The notes: generated by a model from the letters alone, not told the origin. Positions 12,723 to 23,800 are shown, counted from the stretch's first letter. The stretch is 64,000 nt of DNA from Euryodendron excelsum (GCA_033060915.1 CM065392.1:20304501-20368500), one strand, 5' to 3'. Numbers and translations: made by a program.

Positions 12723-13733
12723 ATGGAGCATTTTGAGGTCTCTAAACCGATTATTCTCACTCTGAAGGGTCCTAATTATATTCCTTGGTCTCAAGCCATG
12801 TCCAATTTTCTCAAAGGGAGAAAACTTTGGCGCTATATCACTGGAGATGTTCAGGCACCTGTTAAAGGTGTAGCTGAAACGGCTACGGAATTCACTGAAT
12901 GACTTGAGGAATAAGACAGTAAGAATCATCAAATCATCACCTGGTTCCAGAATACATCCATTCCTTCTATTAGTCTCCAGTTTGGACGCTTTGACAAAGC
13001 TCACTCCATCTGGACCTTCTTGGCTAACCGCTGCACCATTGCCGATCTTGCTCATCAGTACCAACTTCTAATTTCTCTGCATTGTTTGAAATATGAAGCT
13101 GGCCAGTCTATCAACATCTTCCTATCTCAGATATATACTCTTTAGGACCAATCAACTCCGTCTGAGCCTACTTGGACATGCACTATTGATGTTGCCCAGA
13201 TTGCCCTTTACCACAATCAACAATGCCTGATTAAATTTCTCATGGCTCTCACTGATGTATTCGAGCCCATTCGAGCTCTCATCTCCATCATTTCTCTCTT
13301 CCTACCTTGGAACAAGCTATTTCTAAGTTCTTATCTGAGGAGACTCGTCTTGGCCTCACTCGGCCACCACTTGTGGACACCATTCTTGCCACATCTAGTT
13401 CTCGATTCTGACGCTCTTCAGGTAGTTCTCGTGGTTCTTCAACTCCTGGTGGTTCCCACAATTTTACTCAGCCTTTTAAGTCCTTTTTGGGTCCTGTTTC
13501 CCTGTCTGTGCACATTCTGTCATGCCACTAACCATCGCCTACTTACTTGCCCCACTCAGATCTACAGGCACTATCGTCATCTTAGCCCTGGTCACTTTCT
13601 CTCTAATTGTCCTAAAAATCCTTCTCGAAGAGATTCTCACATTCAGTCTACTGCTGTCACTACTGAGGATTCTACTGTTCCCTCCTTATCTTTCTCTGTG
13701 ATCAATGTCAGTGATCTTCCTACACTCTTTTAA
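12723..13733 (+). pseudogene. copia gag with zinc knuckle, broken
   Basis: Starts ATG at 12,723 with MEHFEVSKPIILTLKGPNYI, the usual opening of plant copia Gag. Stops at 12,900 (TGA) and 12,912 (TAA) interrupt it. The capsid-like segment continues with WTFLANRCTIADLAHQYQ. A CCHC knuckle, CTFCHATNHRLLTC (C-X2-C-X4-H-X4-C), lies near 13,518-13,560 in another frame, so at least one frameshift is present. Gag would form the virus-like particle and bind the element RNA. Confidence 0.85.
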
Positions 13734-13739
13734 TAGTTT

Positions 13740-14118
13740 ATGTCTGCCTCTAGTAATCCCTCCTCTACTGCCTTGTCTGCCATTTTAGGTATTTCTTCGT
13801 GGTTCTTTGACTCTAGGTGTAGTAATCATATGACTTCTGACTTGACAGGTTTTTCTTCTAAATCTTCTGTGTCTGCTCTTCCTGTCATTTATACTACTGA
13901 TGGGTCCTCTATGTCTATCGATCATATTGGTTATGTCTCCACTTCCACTCTTGCACTCCCTCATTATTATCACATTCCTAAACTCACACTTAATCTTATC
14001 TCTGTTGGCCAATTATGTGATCTTGGTCTTACTGTCCTTTTCTCTTCTACTGGCTATGTTGTGCGGGATTCGCAGATGAGATAAACTCTTGGGATAGGCC
14101 GTATACATGGTCGCTTGG
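13740..14118 (+). pseudogene. copia protease and start of GAG-pre-integrase
   Basis: SWFFDSRCSNHMT is the aspartic-protease active-site region. The usual DSG is DSR here, which would abolish activity. HIPKLTLNLISVGQLCDLG follows, as expected for the protease C-terminus. The plus-strand homology runs on through a TAA to GIGRIHGRLE and then stops abruptly near 14,118, where the strand of the homology switches. Confidence 0.85.
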
Positions 14119-14545
14119 AACAGTGTCATGCTTACGTAGAAAGACAAGAACTGTCTTATCACAATATTCTACAGCATTATCAGACCGAAAGACCTTAATA
14201 TCACGAGAAAATTGGGTTTTGATCATGCAAGCAAAACCATAATAGGTTTGTTGAAGTTTAGATTGATTTTGCAAGAGATAAAGCTAAGTATTTCTAGAGA
14301 AATCATTAATAAATATGACAAAAAACTGGGAGCCTCCTATAGTAGAAGTGGGAGAGGGCCCCCAAATATCAGAGTAAATCAAGTCAAACAAAGCCAAAAA
14401 AAAGAAGCACTGTTATTGAATGATAAAGCCGATTGTTTGGCAAGTTGATAGGACTAGCAATCAAGGTATTCATTAGAGACAAAACCTAACACACCTTTAG
14501 ACAAAAGAAAACATAAACGACCTAAAGAAACATGACATAAACGTT
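14118..14545 (-). pseudogene. Inverted segment of the copia integrase
   Basis: Here the homology lies on the minus strand while the rest of the element is plus. Reading minus from 14,545 I see HVSLGRL and GVLGFVSNEYLDC (GAG-pre-integrase), then LAKQSALSFNNS. LFDLIYSDIWGPSP with the first catalytic Asp comes next, followed by KTQFSRDIKVFRSDNAVEY with the second Asp, and then FLRKHDTV. The following integrase part with the catalytic Glu is absent. Plus-strand homology resumes at about 14,545 with RVSHHVVFW. An in-place inversion with loss of the adjoining part explains the order. Confidence 0.85.
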
Positions 14546-14986
14546 TTCGTGTTTCTCATCATGTTGTCTTTTGGAAACACAAAATGTTCTCCTCCTTATC
14601 TTCCTTCTTCCTTCCACCTATCATCTTTTTTTTCTACTCATTACTTCATTGATCCTACTATTAGGCTCTTTCGTGAGGTTGTCACTATCCCTAATGCTGT
14701 CCCCCCTGAAGATGTCCATGTCCCTGATACTATCACACTTGTTATGCCTCCAGTTACAATCTATCCTATGGAGTCCCCGTTAGTTGGTCCTGTGCCTCTT
14801 GCTGGCTCTCTGGTCTTTGATTCTTCTTAGCCTTCTTCTTCTGATGAGCCTTTCGTTCGACATTCTACCCGGGTAAGGAATATTCCTCCTCACCTTGGTA
14901 ATTATCATTGTTTCTCTACTATTCTTTCTCAACATGAGCCTCGCATTTATCACGAGGCTAGTTCTAATCCTCTTTGGCATTAAATA
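14545..14986 (+). pseudogene. copia integrase C-terminus and linker to RT
   Basis: RVSHHVVFWKHKMFSS marks the end of the integrase region. A Pro/Ser-rich linker of the kind seen between integrase and RT follows. It contains stops and no catalytic residues. Confidence 0.65.
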
Positions 14987-16108
14987 ATGGATGATGAATT
15001 GCAAGCTCTTACCAAGACTCACACTTGGGGCTTGGTTGACCTTCCTCCTAGTAAATATGTGATCGGGTGCCGTTGGGTCTGCAAGATCAAGACCTGTTCT
15101 GATGGTTATGTGGAATGTTACAAAGCTCGTCTAGTTGCTAAGGGCTTCACTCAAAAGTATGGCATTGACTATGAGGAGACCTTTGCTCCCGTTTGCTGTC
15201 TCACCTCTATCCAAAGTTTTATTGTTGTACCTGCTGTATGCCAATGACCCTTATATCAGTTGGATGTCAAGAATGGTTTCCTCAGTGGTGATCTCTCTGA
15301 GGAAGTCTATATGCAGCCCTCACCTAGTTCTTCTCATTCTTCACGTCAAGTTTGCAAGCTTCATCGTGCCCTTTATGGTCTTAAGTAAGTTCTTCGTGTC
15401 TAGTATGCCAAATTTAGTTCCACCATCAGTGACCTTGGCTTCTCTTCTAGTGATTATGATTCTGCTCTCTTTGTTCGCAAGTCTCTACACGACACTATTC
15501 TCCTCATTCTTTATGTGGATGATATGGTCCTCACTAGTGATGATGTTCGTGGCATTTCTGAGCTTAAGGCATTTCTTAGCAACTATTTTGAGATGAAAGA
15601 TCTTAGTCCTTTTAGCTACTTTCTTGGCCTTGAGATCTCTTTTGGCTCTACTGGTTATTCTCTTACTCAGGCCAAGTATGCCTCAGATCTTCTTACTCGT
15701 GCTGGTCTTATTGATAGTAAGACTGCTTCCACACCTTTAGAAGCTAATGTACGTCTTACTCCTCTAGATGGTGAGCCTCTATCTGATGCTACTTTCTATC
15801 AACAGCTCATTGGCAGTCTTGTCTACCTCACTGTTACTCGTCCTGACATTGCTCATGTTGTTCACCTTGTTAGTAAGTTCTTGTCCTCGCCTCACTCCAC
15901 TCACTATGTTACAATTCTTCGCGTTCTTGGTTATATTAAAGGAACTCTATTTCATGGTCTTCATTGTGACAATTGCAGTGCTATTATAATCGCTCACAAT
16001 GATGTTTTTCATTATGGCATTAAGCACATCAAGATTGATTGTCACTTCATTCGGCAACACATTGTTCATGGTACTATTCATGTTCTCTCTGTCACCTCTA
16101 CTAACTAG
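14987..16108 (+). pseudogene. copia reverse transcriptase and truncated RNase H
   Basis: RVT_2-type [22 protein letters not shown] is followed by [20 protein letters not shown], then [20 protein letters not shown] in a shifted frame, and the catalytic ILYVDDMVLTSDD at about 15,506-15,545. The C-terminal part is open from 15,515. The sequence jumps from GTLFHGLH to CDNCSAIIIAHNDVF near 15,962, deleting the N-terminal RNase H core with its acidic residues. KHIKIDCHFIRQH closes it. Frameshifts and stops (for example near 15,247 and 15,388) make it inactive. Confidence 0.9.
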
Positions 16109-16202
16109 ACTGTTTAGATCTTCACCATATCTCATCCTCTCAGACTATTTCATGATCTGGTTTCCAAACTTCATCTAGTTGTTACTCAACCACCTTGAGT
16201 TT

Positions 16203-16211
16203 GAGAGGGGA
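16203..16211 (+). promoter_or_regulatory. Polypurine tract of copia element
   Basis: GAGAGGGGA lies directly before the TG of the 3' LTR, the expected position for plus-strand priming. Confidence 0.8.
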
Positions 16212-16354
16212 TGATAGTGTATATATTAGCATAGTTCTTAGTTTGCACATATCCCACATCAGTTAGACACCCCTTCTCTTCCATCCTCTTGTACTATAAA
16301 TATAGGCTACTTATGTACAACCAACTCACTCAATGTAATACATTCTCTTTTGCA

Positions 16355-16400
<46 letters not shown>

Positions 16401-16404
16401 AACA
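16212..16404 (+). repeat. 3' LTR of copia element, 193 bp, with (TC)20
   Basis: Begins TGATAGTGTATATATTAGCA (one change from the 5' LTR) with TATAAATA at 16,295-16,302. Where the 5' LTR has (AT)11, this copy has a 40 bp TC repeat at 16,357-16,396. Ends CTAACA. Confidence 0.93.
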
Positions 16405-16590
16405 CTTTGTAGCTCTTGATGTTTCACAAAATAATCTAACAATCTAACAGGGCTTATACCATGAGGTGGGCAATTTGAAACATTTTCAAACACTTCATAT
16501 GAAGTAAATCTTAGCTTGTGCGGGTTTTTGTTGTTAAAAAAATATAGGAATGTCAAAGTAGCAGAGAGTTTTTGTAGTGTTGCTTGAAAA
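16405..16590 (+). pseudogene. LRR receptor-like protein pseudogene, 3' part
   Basis: Homology to the RLP locus resumes immediately after the copia 3' LTR. It starts at the DVSQ..NLTG region (compare 43,507) and runs through GRQFETFSNTSYEG and LCGFPLSKKCGNVKVAQ before fading. An 8 bp duplication (aatctaac) lies at 16,433-16,448. Together with 11,290-12,206 it forms one pseudogene. Confidence 0.85.
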
Positions 16591-16860
16591 AAAAAGGAGG
16601 AAAAAACCAATGGAATTCCCAATTCCATTCCTGAGGAACCCAAAAGATAGCATTTGTTTTTAGAATTGTCTTCCATGTTTAGATGGTGAAGGGGCAAGCA
16701 AAAAAGAAGTGTTGTCAGGTTTCTTCTGTATTGTTGCAAAAAATAGGTGTTGTTGGGTTTCTTCTGAGCATGTTGGGACCATAATGTATCTGAGCATGTG
16801 GGTCTACATATCTTATAATGATAATGGTTGGGATCAATGGGCATGACATATGCACGAAAG

Positions 16861-17222
16861 TGTTGTGACAGAAATCAAATACACACTCACAAAACAATGA
16901 ATTGGAGAATAAAAATTCACTATTCACAAAGAGAAAATTTACAGAGGAGGCTCACAGCTCTTTCTCTACTCTACTACAACTCTCACAAAACTCTCTAAAA
17001 CTCTCCTTGATCTTGCTTGCTCAATTTGCCTTTCTCCCTCAACTCAACCCTCTATTTATAGGGGAGGAGGAGCACCGATTGTTAAGGTTTGACAGCCACC
17101 AATCTTGACAAACGATGGTCGGCAAATGACATTGATGGCTAGCAGATGACTTTGGTGGCCAGCTTCTTGAAGGTCCGGCGGCTGGCTCTCCTTGATTTTT
17201 GACTTGGGTATGAACCCATTAA
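16861..17222 (-). repeat. 3' LTR of a minus-strand copia element, about 360 bp
   Basis: On the minus strand it starts after a purine tract (gaagggggagaat, 17,223-17,235) and ends ...CTGTCACAACA at 16,861. A TATA box (CCTATAAATAG) lies on the minus strand near 17,051-17,062. It follows the RNase H end at 17,289-17,500 in the right order. Confidence 0.7.
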
Positions 17223-17288
17223 TTCTCCCCCTTCATACCTATTGGAGGAGAACGCAATCTGACGTCCTTCAGTTAACGTCTATTTCAG

Positions 17289-17535
17289 CTATGTCTCTAC
17301 ATAACTCGAGCTTTCACGAGTAACCACCTTTGTTAACATGTCTGTTGGATTCGCTTTTATGTGAATCTTCTCAAGTTTCAATAGTTGTTGATCCATTACC
17401 TCACGTATCCAATGATAGCGAGTGTCGATATGCTTTGCTTGAAAATGGTACATTGCATTCTTACTCAGATCCGGAGCATTTTGACTGTCACAATGCACCT
17501 TGTATTCATTCCAATCCAGTTAACTTTTTCTAACA
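17289..17535 (-). pseudogene. copia RNase H C-terminus, truncated
   Basis: Minus-strand HCDSQNAPDLSKNAMYHFQ, then KHIDTRYHWIREVMDQQLL and ANPTDMLTKVV, the last 70 residues of a plant copia RNase H. The element is cut at about 17,540, where the LTR at 17,541-20,934 begins. No continuation was recognised on its far side. Confidence 0.85.
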
Positions 17536-17768
17536 CATCCTGTCATCATTTTTCAAATCTATTACCTCTGGACACTATTCTAAGGGTTCATATCCCTTCC
17601 CGGCCTTTCGGGCCATTCCTAGTCCCTTAAATCCTTCCTGGATCTTCTGGAGCCACTCCTAGTGAAGCCTGGCTAAAAATTGCATGGTAGTCACTAGTAT
17701 AGGCGCCCAAATCTGAAAATACGTTGCTTGCCGACTTAAAAACTTTCCTAAGTGGTTGGTGCCACTAA

Positions 17769-17805
17769 TAGTGGCGCTAGAAGGGTTTTTGGCCTAGCGC
17801 CACTA
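17769..17805. promoter_or_regulatory. 12 bp inverted repeat upstream of LTR TATA box
   Basis: TAGTGGCGCTAG at 17,769-17,780 and CTAGCGCCACTA at 17,794-17,805 are perfect inverse complements with a 13 bp loop. They lie 28 bp before the TATA box in the presumed U3. Confidence 0.7.
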
Positions 17806-17832
17806 CAACAAGCACCAAGTCATTTTTCTATC

Positions 17833-17840
17833 TATAAATA
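17833..17840 (+). promoter_or_regulatory. TATA box in solo gypsy-like LTR
   Basis: TATAAATA, equivalent in position to the one at 3,419-3,426. Confidence 0.55.
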
Positions 17841-20800
17841 CAGAGCCTCCTCCAACATGAAAGGGGTCCGCAAACTCAGTTTGAAAACCCTATTATTCGA
17901 TATACAAAGCTCGTAGCCTCTCTAAACCCTAGTCTCCTTTGGGTTTTCCAAACCCTAGCCACCATACACCAAACCCTAGCCTCCTATACACTCACATACA
18001 CTCTTATACACTTATACACTAGCCTCAAAACCTCCATTGAAGACTTGAAGTGCTACAACTTCGAAGCTTCCGAAGATTGAAGACAAGTTCTTGAAGACTA
18101 AAGTGAAACAAGGACCGAAGCAAGAAAATCAAGCAAGAAAAATAAAGCACGCAAAGCAAAACAAAATGAAGAAGATACAAGGTAGGCTCTCTATTTAAGT
18201 TTATGCATCTTCCCCCTCTCTCTTCTCCCTCCAAACCCACTTGGGTTTTCTTCTATTTTAATCCCCCATCTTCCCCCCCCCCCCTCTTTCTTGGATGCTT
18301 GAAACAAGGGACTTTCCGATCCATGTGTAAGATTAGGCTGTTAGAGGTCACCGTGTCGAGGGCTTTCTTTTAGTCTAAGTGGAAATCACGTGGATTCGGC
18401 CGCCTTGATTATGTGGTGAAGCCTTTAACCTTGTATGTTCACAACCCTAACTTGCATTGTGCATATCATGATTTTGCATTGTGCATTCTTTTTCAAAACT
18501 TGTTTTCAAAATCACAATCCTAAGGTGATTCTAGCATTTTCATTATTAGGGTTGCTTTAGGAAAGTGTTAAATTTAAAGCAACCAATATGGTCTATATTT
18601 TCAAATCTTTGTTGTTTTCAAAACCACTATCTTAAAGTAGTTTTAACCTTCTTATAGTTAGAACCGCTTTAGGAAAGTGAGATATTTTTTATGAACTTTC
18701 TAAAAACTCTCTTTTCAAATCTCTCTTTCTAAAAAATCTCTTTTCCAATACACTTTCTAAAAATTCTCTTCAATCTCCTTTTCAAAATATCTTTCCAAAG
18801 TTGCTTTCTAAAACTTCCCTTTACAAAACTCACTTTCCTAAAACCTCCTTTCTAGAAAAACTCTTTCCAAAAATCCCTTTCTAAAACTCTCTTTTCAAAA
18901 TTCGCTTTCCAAAAACTCTTTTTTAAGATCTCCTTTCAAAACCTCTCTTTCCAAAAACTTTCTCAAAGCTTTACTTTCCAAAATCCCTTTACAAAAACTC
19001 TCTTTTCAAAATTCGCTTTCCAAAATCTCCTATCTAGGATTACCTTCCAAAAATTCTCTTTCTAAAAACTCATTTTCCAAAAATCTCTTTTTTTAGATTC
19101 CAAGTTAAACCCTAGAGCCAACAATTAGGAAACCCTAATTTCCTTTCTCAAAACATGATTTCCACTCTTGCCTCAAAACCTAGGTTTCTAAAATCTCATT
19201 CTTTATATGTAAATCCTAGGTTTCCAAAACCTATTTTCTACATCAAAACCATAGTCTCCCAAATCTAGGATTTTCAAAACTTCCCTTTCCAAATCCATGC
19301 CAAAATCCAATCTCTCTTTAGGAAACTAGATCTTATCCTCCGTTTTTTAAAATGAAATCGAAACATCTCTTTTAGAAATAAAATCTAATCCTTTGTTTTA
19401 AGAAATCGGAATCTCAATCCTTCCTAGTCTAAATCTTTCCTAATCCACTCATTTCTAATCTCATATCTTCCTAAACCTTAGATTTCCAAAACTTGAACTT
19501 TTAAATCTTTCCTTAAAAGCTTCTTAATCTTTCCTAATTCCAACATCTCCTAATTCCATCTCTTTTCAAATCTTAACTTTCCAAATCTAAGTTTTCAAAC
19601 ATTTCTTAAACTTAAACCTTTCCTTATCTCAAGCATTTCTAAAACTCAAATTTCAAATCTTTCCAAATCCTAAACTTTCTAAATTTCAAAACTTTCTAAA
19701 TTCAAAACTTTCTTAAGTTAAAACTTTCTAAATTCTAAACTTTTCAAATTCTAAATCTTTCTTAAATTAAACTTTCCTAAAACGGAACTTTCCTAAATCA
19801 AAACTTTCCTAAAATGAAACTTTCTTAAAACGGAACTTTTTTTAATTCGAGCCTTTCCTAAATCCAATCTTTCCCTAATCCTTCCAAGTCCAACATTCGA
19901 GCCAAGTCTTTCTTAAATCTCAAGGCCTTCCTAAATCCTATCTTCCTAAGTCTAGGTTTCCTAAACCTCAATATTTCCAAATCAATTTCCTAATCCTTCA
20001 ATTCCAAATTCCAATCTTCTATTCTAAGTTCAAATCAAATCTTTTTTCCAATCAAAATCTCTTTTTCAAATCAAACATTCTATTTTTTATCGGACTCTTG
20101 TCCGAATTACGACTGACTTGATTCCTTAAAAAAGGATACGTAGGCAACCCTCGTGGGTGCGGTCACAACATTTTTCAAATCTCCAATTCCATAACTGCTT
20201 TCCAATTTCCAATTCTATGTTCTATTTCCAACTTTCAATTTCAAAAATCTATTTTCAAATCTCTATTTCTAATTTCAAAAAATTTCTAATTTCAAATTTA
20301 TCTTTTCAAATCTCTTTTTTTTTTAAAATCAATTTCTTTTAAAATCTATTTCCAAATCTATTTTCCAACTCTATTTTTCTTGCACTTGCATATTATACAT
20401 TATGTCAATTTCTTTTTAAAAATTCTTTTCTAAAGTGGATAAGATTGGAAATTTATTAGTTGAAGACTCTCATAGGTGAATCTAGGGTGAATAAACATAT
20501 AGATACCACAAGGGCAGGGTAGGGTGATGGCTTAGTGCGTCTTCCCTACACGTAACCAACCTCCGAACCTAGGATCACTGTTTTCGAAAGACCAAAACGG
20601 AGTTATTTTCAAAAAAGGGCTTAATATTTTTTAAAGGTTACTAAAATAATCTGTTTTCCTAAAAACCCTCTCTTGAGGAAGTATTTTCAAACTCGTTTTT
20701 CAAAAACCCTAAGTGTAATCTTCGGATTGTGCTTAGTTTTTAGGTGACTTAACTTATCTTAATCAAATTAGGTGGCGACTCCAAATTGTTTTCCAAAAGC

Positions 20801-20934
20801 CCTTTATTCAAATCAATTTTCAATTCAAACCTAGTTGCACTCATTCTTCTAGGAGGGTGAGTTCTAATGAGACAGTACAGTATTTTTCCCGCTTGTGTGA
20901 GTATTTCTCAAGTGCGAAAAATCTGGGCACAACA

Positions 20935-21925
20935 CATACCAAGATGAAACACTTAAAGAAACTCAACCTATAAGTCAAACCCATTTCATCCCATTATCTA
21001 AATTCAAGCACTTCCCCCCAAACTTTGCAATGAAAATTTAACCCTATCTCTCCAAGAATGCTAACATTGAGACATAAAGAGATGTTGCCTTTCACACACG
21101 AGTATGTAGCCTTCTCTTTTTGTCACACAACAATGGTAGCTACACTCACACTCACTGGTAGGCCTTTACATCAAAAATATAAGACTAACAAGAGAAGAAA
21201 TTATATAAACATGGTCAATCTAGGTATGCGTGACTTCAAGGAGTTTCAACAATGGCATAGACAATGAAAAGATCATAAAGGTTGATTCCATATTCTAAGA
21301 GATCTCAAGAAGTATACTTCACATGAATATGAATTACCAATATAATAAAGATCACCAAAATTGTTGTCTCATTAAAATGTAAACAATGAAACACATAGGA
21401 TTCAATCTCAAACATGCTTTTACATTAATCAACTCATGAGAAAATATTTGAACCAATGATTTAGCATAACTAAACAAATACACAAAAAAAATATTTTTGC
21501 ATTTTTCAAATTTTCTATTTTTTTTCCTTTCTAATAAGTCAAAAAAATCAGAAAAAATTAAACATACAAACATGATCATAGCTCTAGGAAAACAAAATAA
21601 GCATGAAGCACAAATATTCTAGGCTATGTCACAAATAGCCTTTACTCAACAAAGCTTGCCCCTACAAATTTCTTAGGGGTTCTCAAGGAGTCCAAATCAG
21701 ATTTTTTCACGCAAATAACTTTTATCTTAAGTTTATCAATGAACATAGACGGTATGGTGCAATCTGCTACCAAAACTTCTCCCATACTTCTCCAACAGCT
21801 AGAATCGATCCATAACTTTAAATACAAGATACTTACAGCTTCTATAATAATGATTAGAGTGATTATACCATTGGTATCAAGAGCTTGAAGCTAAAAATCT
21901 CCTGTGCCTTAACTGTCACATATTT
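20935..21925. other. Non-coding spacer, probably old retroelement UTR
   Basis: AT-rich, no domains recognised. Phrases such as 'ccccccaaacttt' and a T-rich run near 21,520 resemble the pol-to-LTR region of plant gypsy elements, but there is no boundary I can support. Confidence 0.35.
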
Positions 21926-22465
21926 TTGCTGAGTGTTTAAGGTTATTCATTGAGCAGTATTTGTTCATATACTCATTAGGAGAGTTACCCATTGTATAAC
22001 CTTTATTCATTTCACTTGGGTGGGTTTGTAAACCTGTAAGTTTGAGTGTTCTTGGGTAAAAACACTTGTAAGTTTGAGTGAAGCTTGGACAAAATCTCTT
22101 GAGTTTTGAAAGCTTGGGAAGAAGCTTTTGTAAGAATGAGCTGGGCACTTGTGGTAAAACCAGCAGCTATGTAAAGAGTGTTATGTAGTGGAATACCTTT
22201 GTGAGGATAAAAAAAGAAAGGACGTAGGCAAGGTTGGCCGAACCTCTATAAATCTGGTGCACTTATTTTCTTGCTCTGTTTTGCTTATCTGCTCACTATA
22301 CATACTTGCATAAATATATACATTGATATATACTTCACTTGCTTGATATATATACTTTGATTAATTGTTGTTGAAATAAATAAATTGTTTTTAGTTGCAA
22401 TACTTGATATAAATTCTATAAAACTCAATTCAACCCCCCTCTTGGGTTGCCTTCTTGGGCCAACA
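21926..22465 (+). repeat. SIRE-like LTR, 3' part only
   Basis: Contains the sequence order seen at the end of the SIRE LTRs further right. That order is gtaagtttgagtgaagcttggacaaaa, gagctgggcact..agcagc, gtagtggaa, then a purine-rich block with gacgtag, aaccct..taaatctg, and the ending cccctcttgggttgcc...gggccaaca. The 5' part and the internal region are missing; the downstream sequence is not a primer site. Confidence 0.75.
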
Positions 22466-22689
22466 AATAGATGTTTTTTTGAAAAAGTATTATGTAGAAA
22501 GTGGAATTAGACATATGCTAGGAGCATAAGGAATAGTGTTGGGTTGCCAAATTAGTTTTGGGAAAATGTGCTTGAATAGCACAATCCAATAATGTGATAG
22601 GAGCATAAGGATTAGTGTCGGGCTGCCAAATCAGTTTTGGGCAAATGTTGTGAGCACAACTGCTTACTAGAACAATAGAGGTCCTTCAA
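22466..22689. other. Short spacer with a repeated phrase
   Basis: The phrase 'gctaggagcataaggaatagtgttgggttgccaaat' is repeated with changes about 90 bp later. No gene was seen. Confidence 0.4.
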
Positions 22690-23265
22690 TTCCTTGAATT
22701 GCGGTAGAGAAGATGTGGATTGAAAAAAAAAGAGGTAAATTTGTTGCATCTGAGAACATTTGGTTGTACCTCTTATGTTTATATTGAACTTCAAAATAAA
22801 AACAATCTTGATCCTAAATCTCATAAATGCATCTCTTTTGGTTATGACTCTAATAATTATGGGTATCACTCTTGGGATTATGAAAATTGCAAAAAAATTA
22901 GAGCATGGATGTGGTGTTCAATGAGTTTGCCATGTACAAGGATAAACTTCATTACAAGACTGGGAAACCTGAAATGATGGAACTTGAGAAAATCTCTAGT
23001 ATTGATATGTAGAAACCAGACGACATGAATGCCCTTTTGACACCATCTACAGAATTGCAAACCTCTTGTCCTGTGAGGAGATCTATGAGAATTATCAAGT
23101 CTATTATCCTGTGAGAAGCTTTACCAGTTGAGACAAGAAAAAAGTGTGAGCTAGCAATGCATAAGGAAATAAAGTATCTCTTGATGAATAAGACAAGGGA
23201 ATTGGTTCAATTGCCTAAAGAGAAATTTGTATTGCACAATAAGTGGACTTATAGTCTCAAAATTA
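22690..23265 (+). pseudogene. copia integrase C-terminus to RT start, fragment
   Basis: Plus-strand HLRTFGCTSYVYIELQNKN and DPKSHKCISFGYDSNNYGY are the integrase C-terminal block of a copia element. A linker follows with SCPVRRSMRIIKSI, then an RT entry MHKEIKYLLMNKTRELVQLP and VLHNKWTY. Internal stops and frameshifts break it. Neither LTR is adjacent, and the rest of the RT is missing. Confidence 0.85.
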
Positions 23266-23800
23266 ATAACTATTTAGCTAATAATTGATTTAATTACTTA
23301 CTAGTAGTAGGATTACAAAATAATAGAAGATTTGAACATATTTCATAATCTAGGGTTTACCAACAAAAAGAACAACATCAATTTTGACTCAAATTAATTA
23401 AAAGCATAAAAAGATTAAAATTTGTAACGTTGGAATATATCCTTAAAACTAATGAAACGACCTAGTTTTTTGAAACTATAAAGTGTATCAACTCGTCTTG
23501 AAATCAATTACAAGAAAATTTTGATTTTGGTCATTCAAGAAAACATGTGAGTTGGTTTTAAAAGTGAACATTTTTTAGGAAAATTATTGGATTTTAGTCA
23601 AAACAAACTAAGACTAGGATTAGAGTTTCAATCTAGTTGGGACAGTATTAGATAGCATACATCAAATAAAAATTGGTACCTCACAATTGCTGTTTTAAAA
23701 CAGAATCAAACAAAAAACCAAACTCTAGGACCTGAGCAACCAAGCAACAACAATATAAATAAATCTAGAACAGATAATATAAATCAAATTAAGGGCTACG
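23266..23800 (-). other. Spacer; right end probably part of an old copia LTR
   Basis: AT-rich. On the minus strand the last 100 bp (for example ttatattatctgttctagat) look like the end of a copia LTR whose other part lies at 25,995-26,470, beyond the inserted solo LTR. No gene was seen in the rest. Confidence 0.4.

Larger units (their letters stand above)
12207..16404 (+). mobile_element. Ty1/copia element with both LTRs, defective, inserted in the RLP pseudogene
   Basis: A complete LTR-to-LTR copia element. The 177 bp 5' LTR (12,207-12,383) and 193 bp 3' LTR (16,212-16,404) share their sequence and end in CTAACA/TTAACA. An initiator-Met PBS follows the first LTR and a purine tract precedes the second. 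Flanks are ttttg and ctttg, a 5 bp target duplication with one mismatch. Internal order is gag, protease, an inverted integrase piece, RT, and RNase H with an internal deletion. There are multiple stops, so the element cannot act autonomously. It split the RLP pseudogene. Confidence 0.93.
17541..20934 (+). mobile_element. Solo LTR, gypsy-like family, 3.4 kb
   Basis: Begins TGTCATCATT and ends ATCTGGGCACAACA, so it has TG...CA termini. Flanks are catcc and catac, a possible 5 bp TSD with one mismatch. It has a TATAAATA box at 17,833-17,840 and a C12 tract. About 1.7 kb follows of short degenerate phrases such as aactttcctaaaa and tctctttccaaaa, and the ggtggcgactcc motif lies at 20,771-20,782. 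Its 3' end matches, inverted, the TG end at 61,396. No primer site or coding region follows, so it is read as a solo LTR. Family placement is inferred from size and motif only. Confidence 0.65.

Noticed and set aside
16330..16420. Open frames coding RE or SL repeats across TC tracts (also 9,017-9,238 and 52,395-52,560)
   Set aside because: Products of dinucleotide repeats read in frame; no domain or start context.
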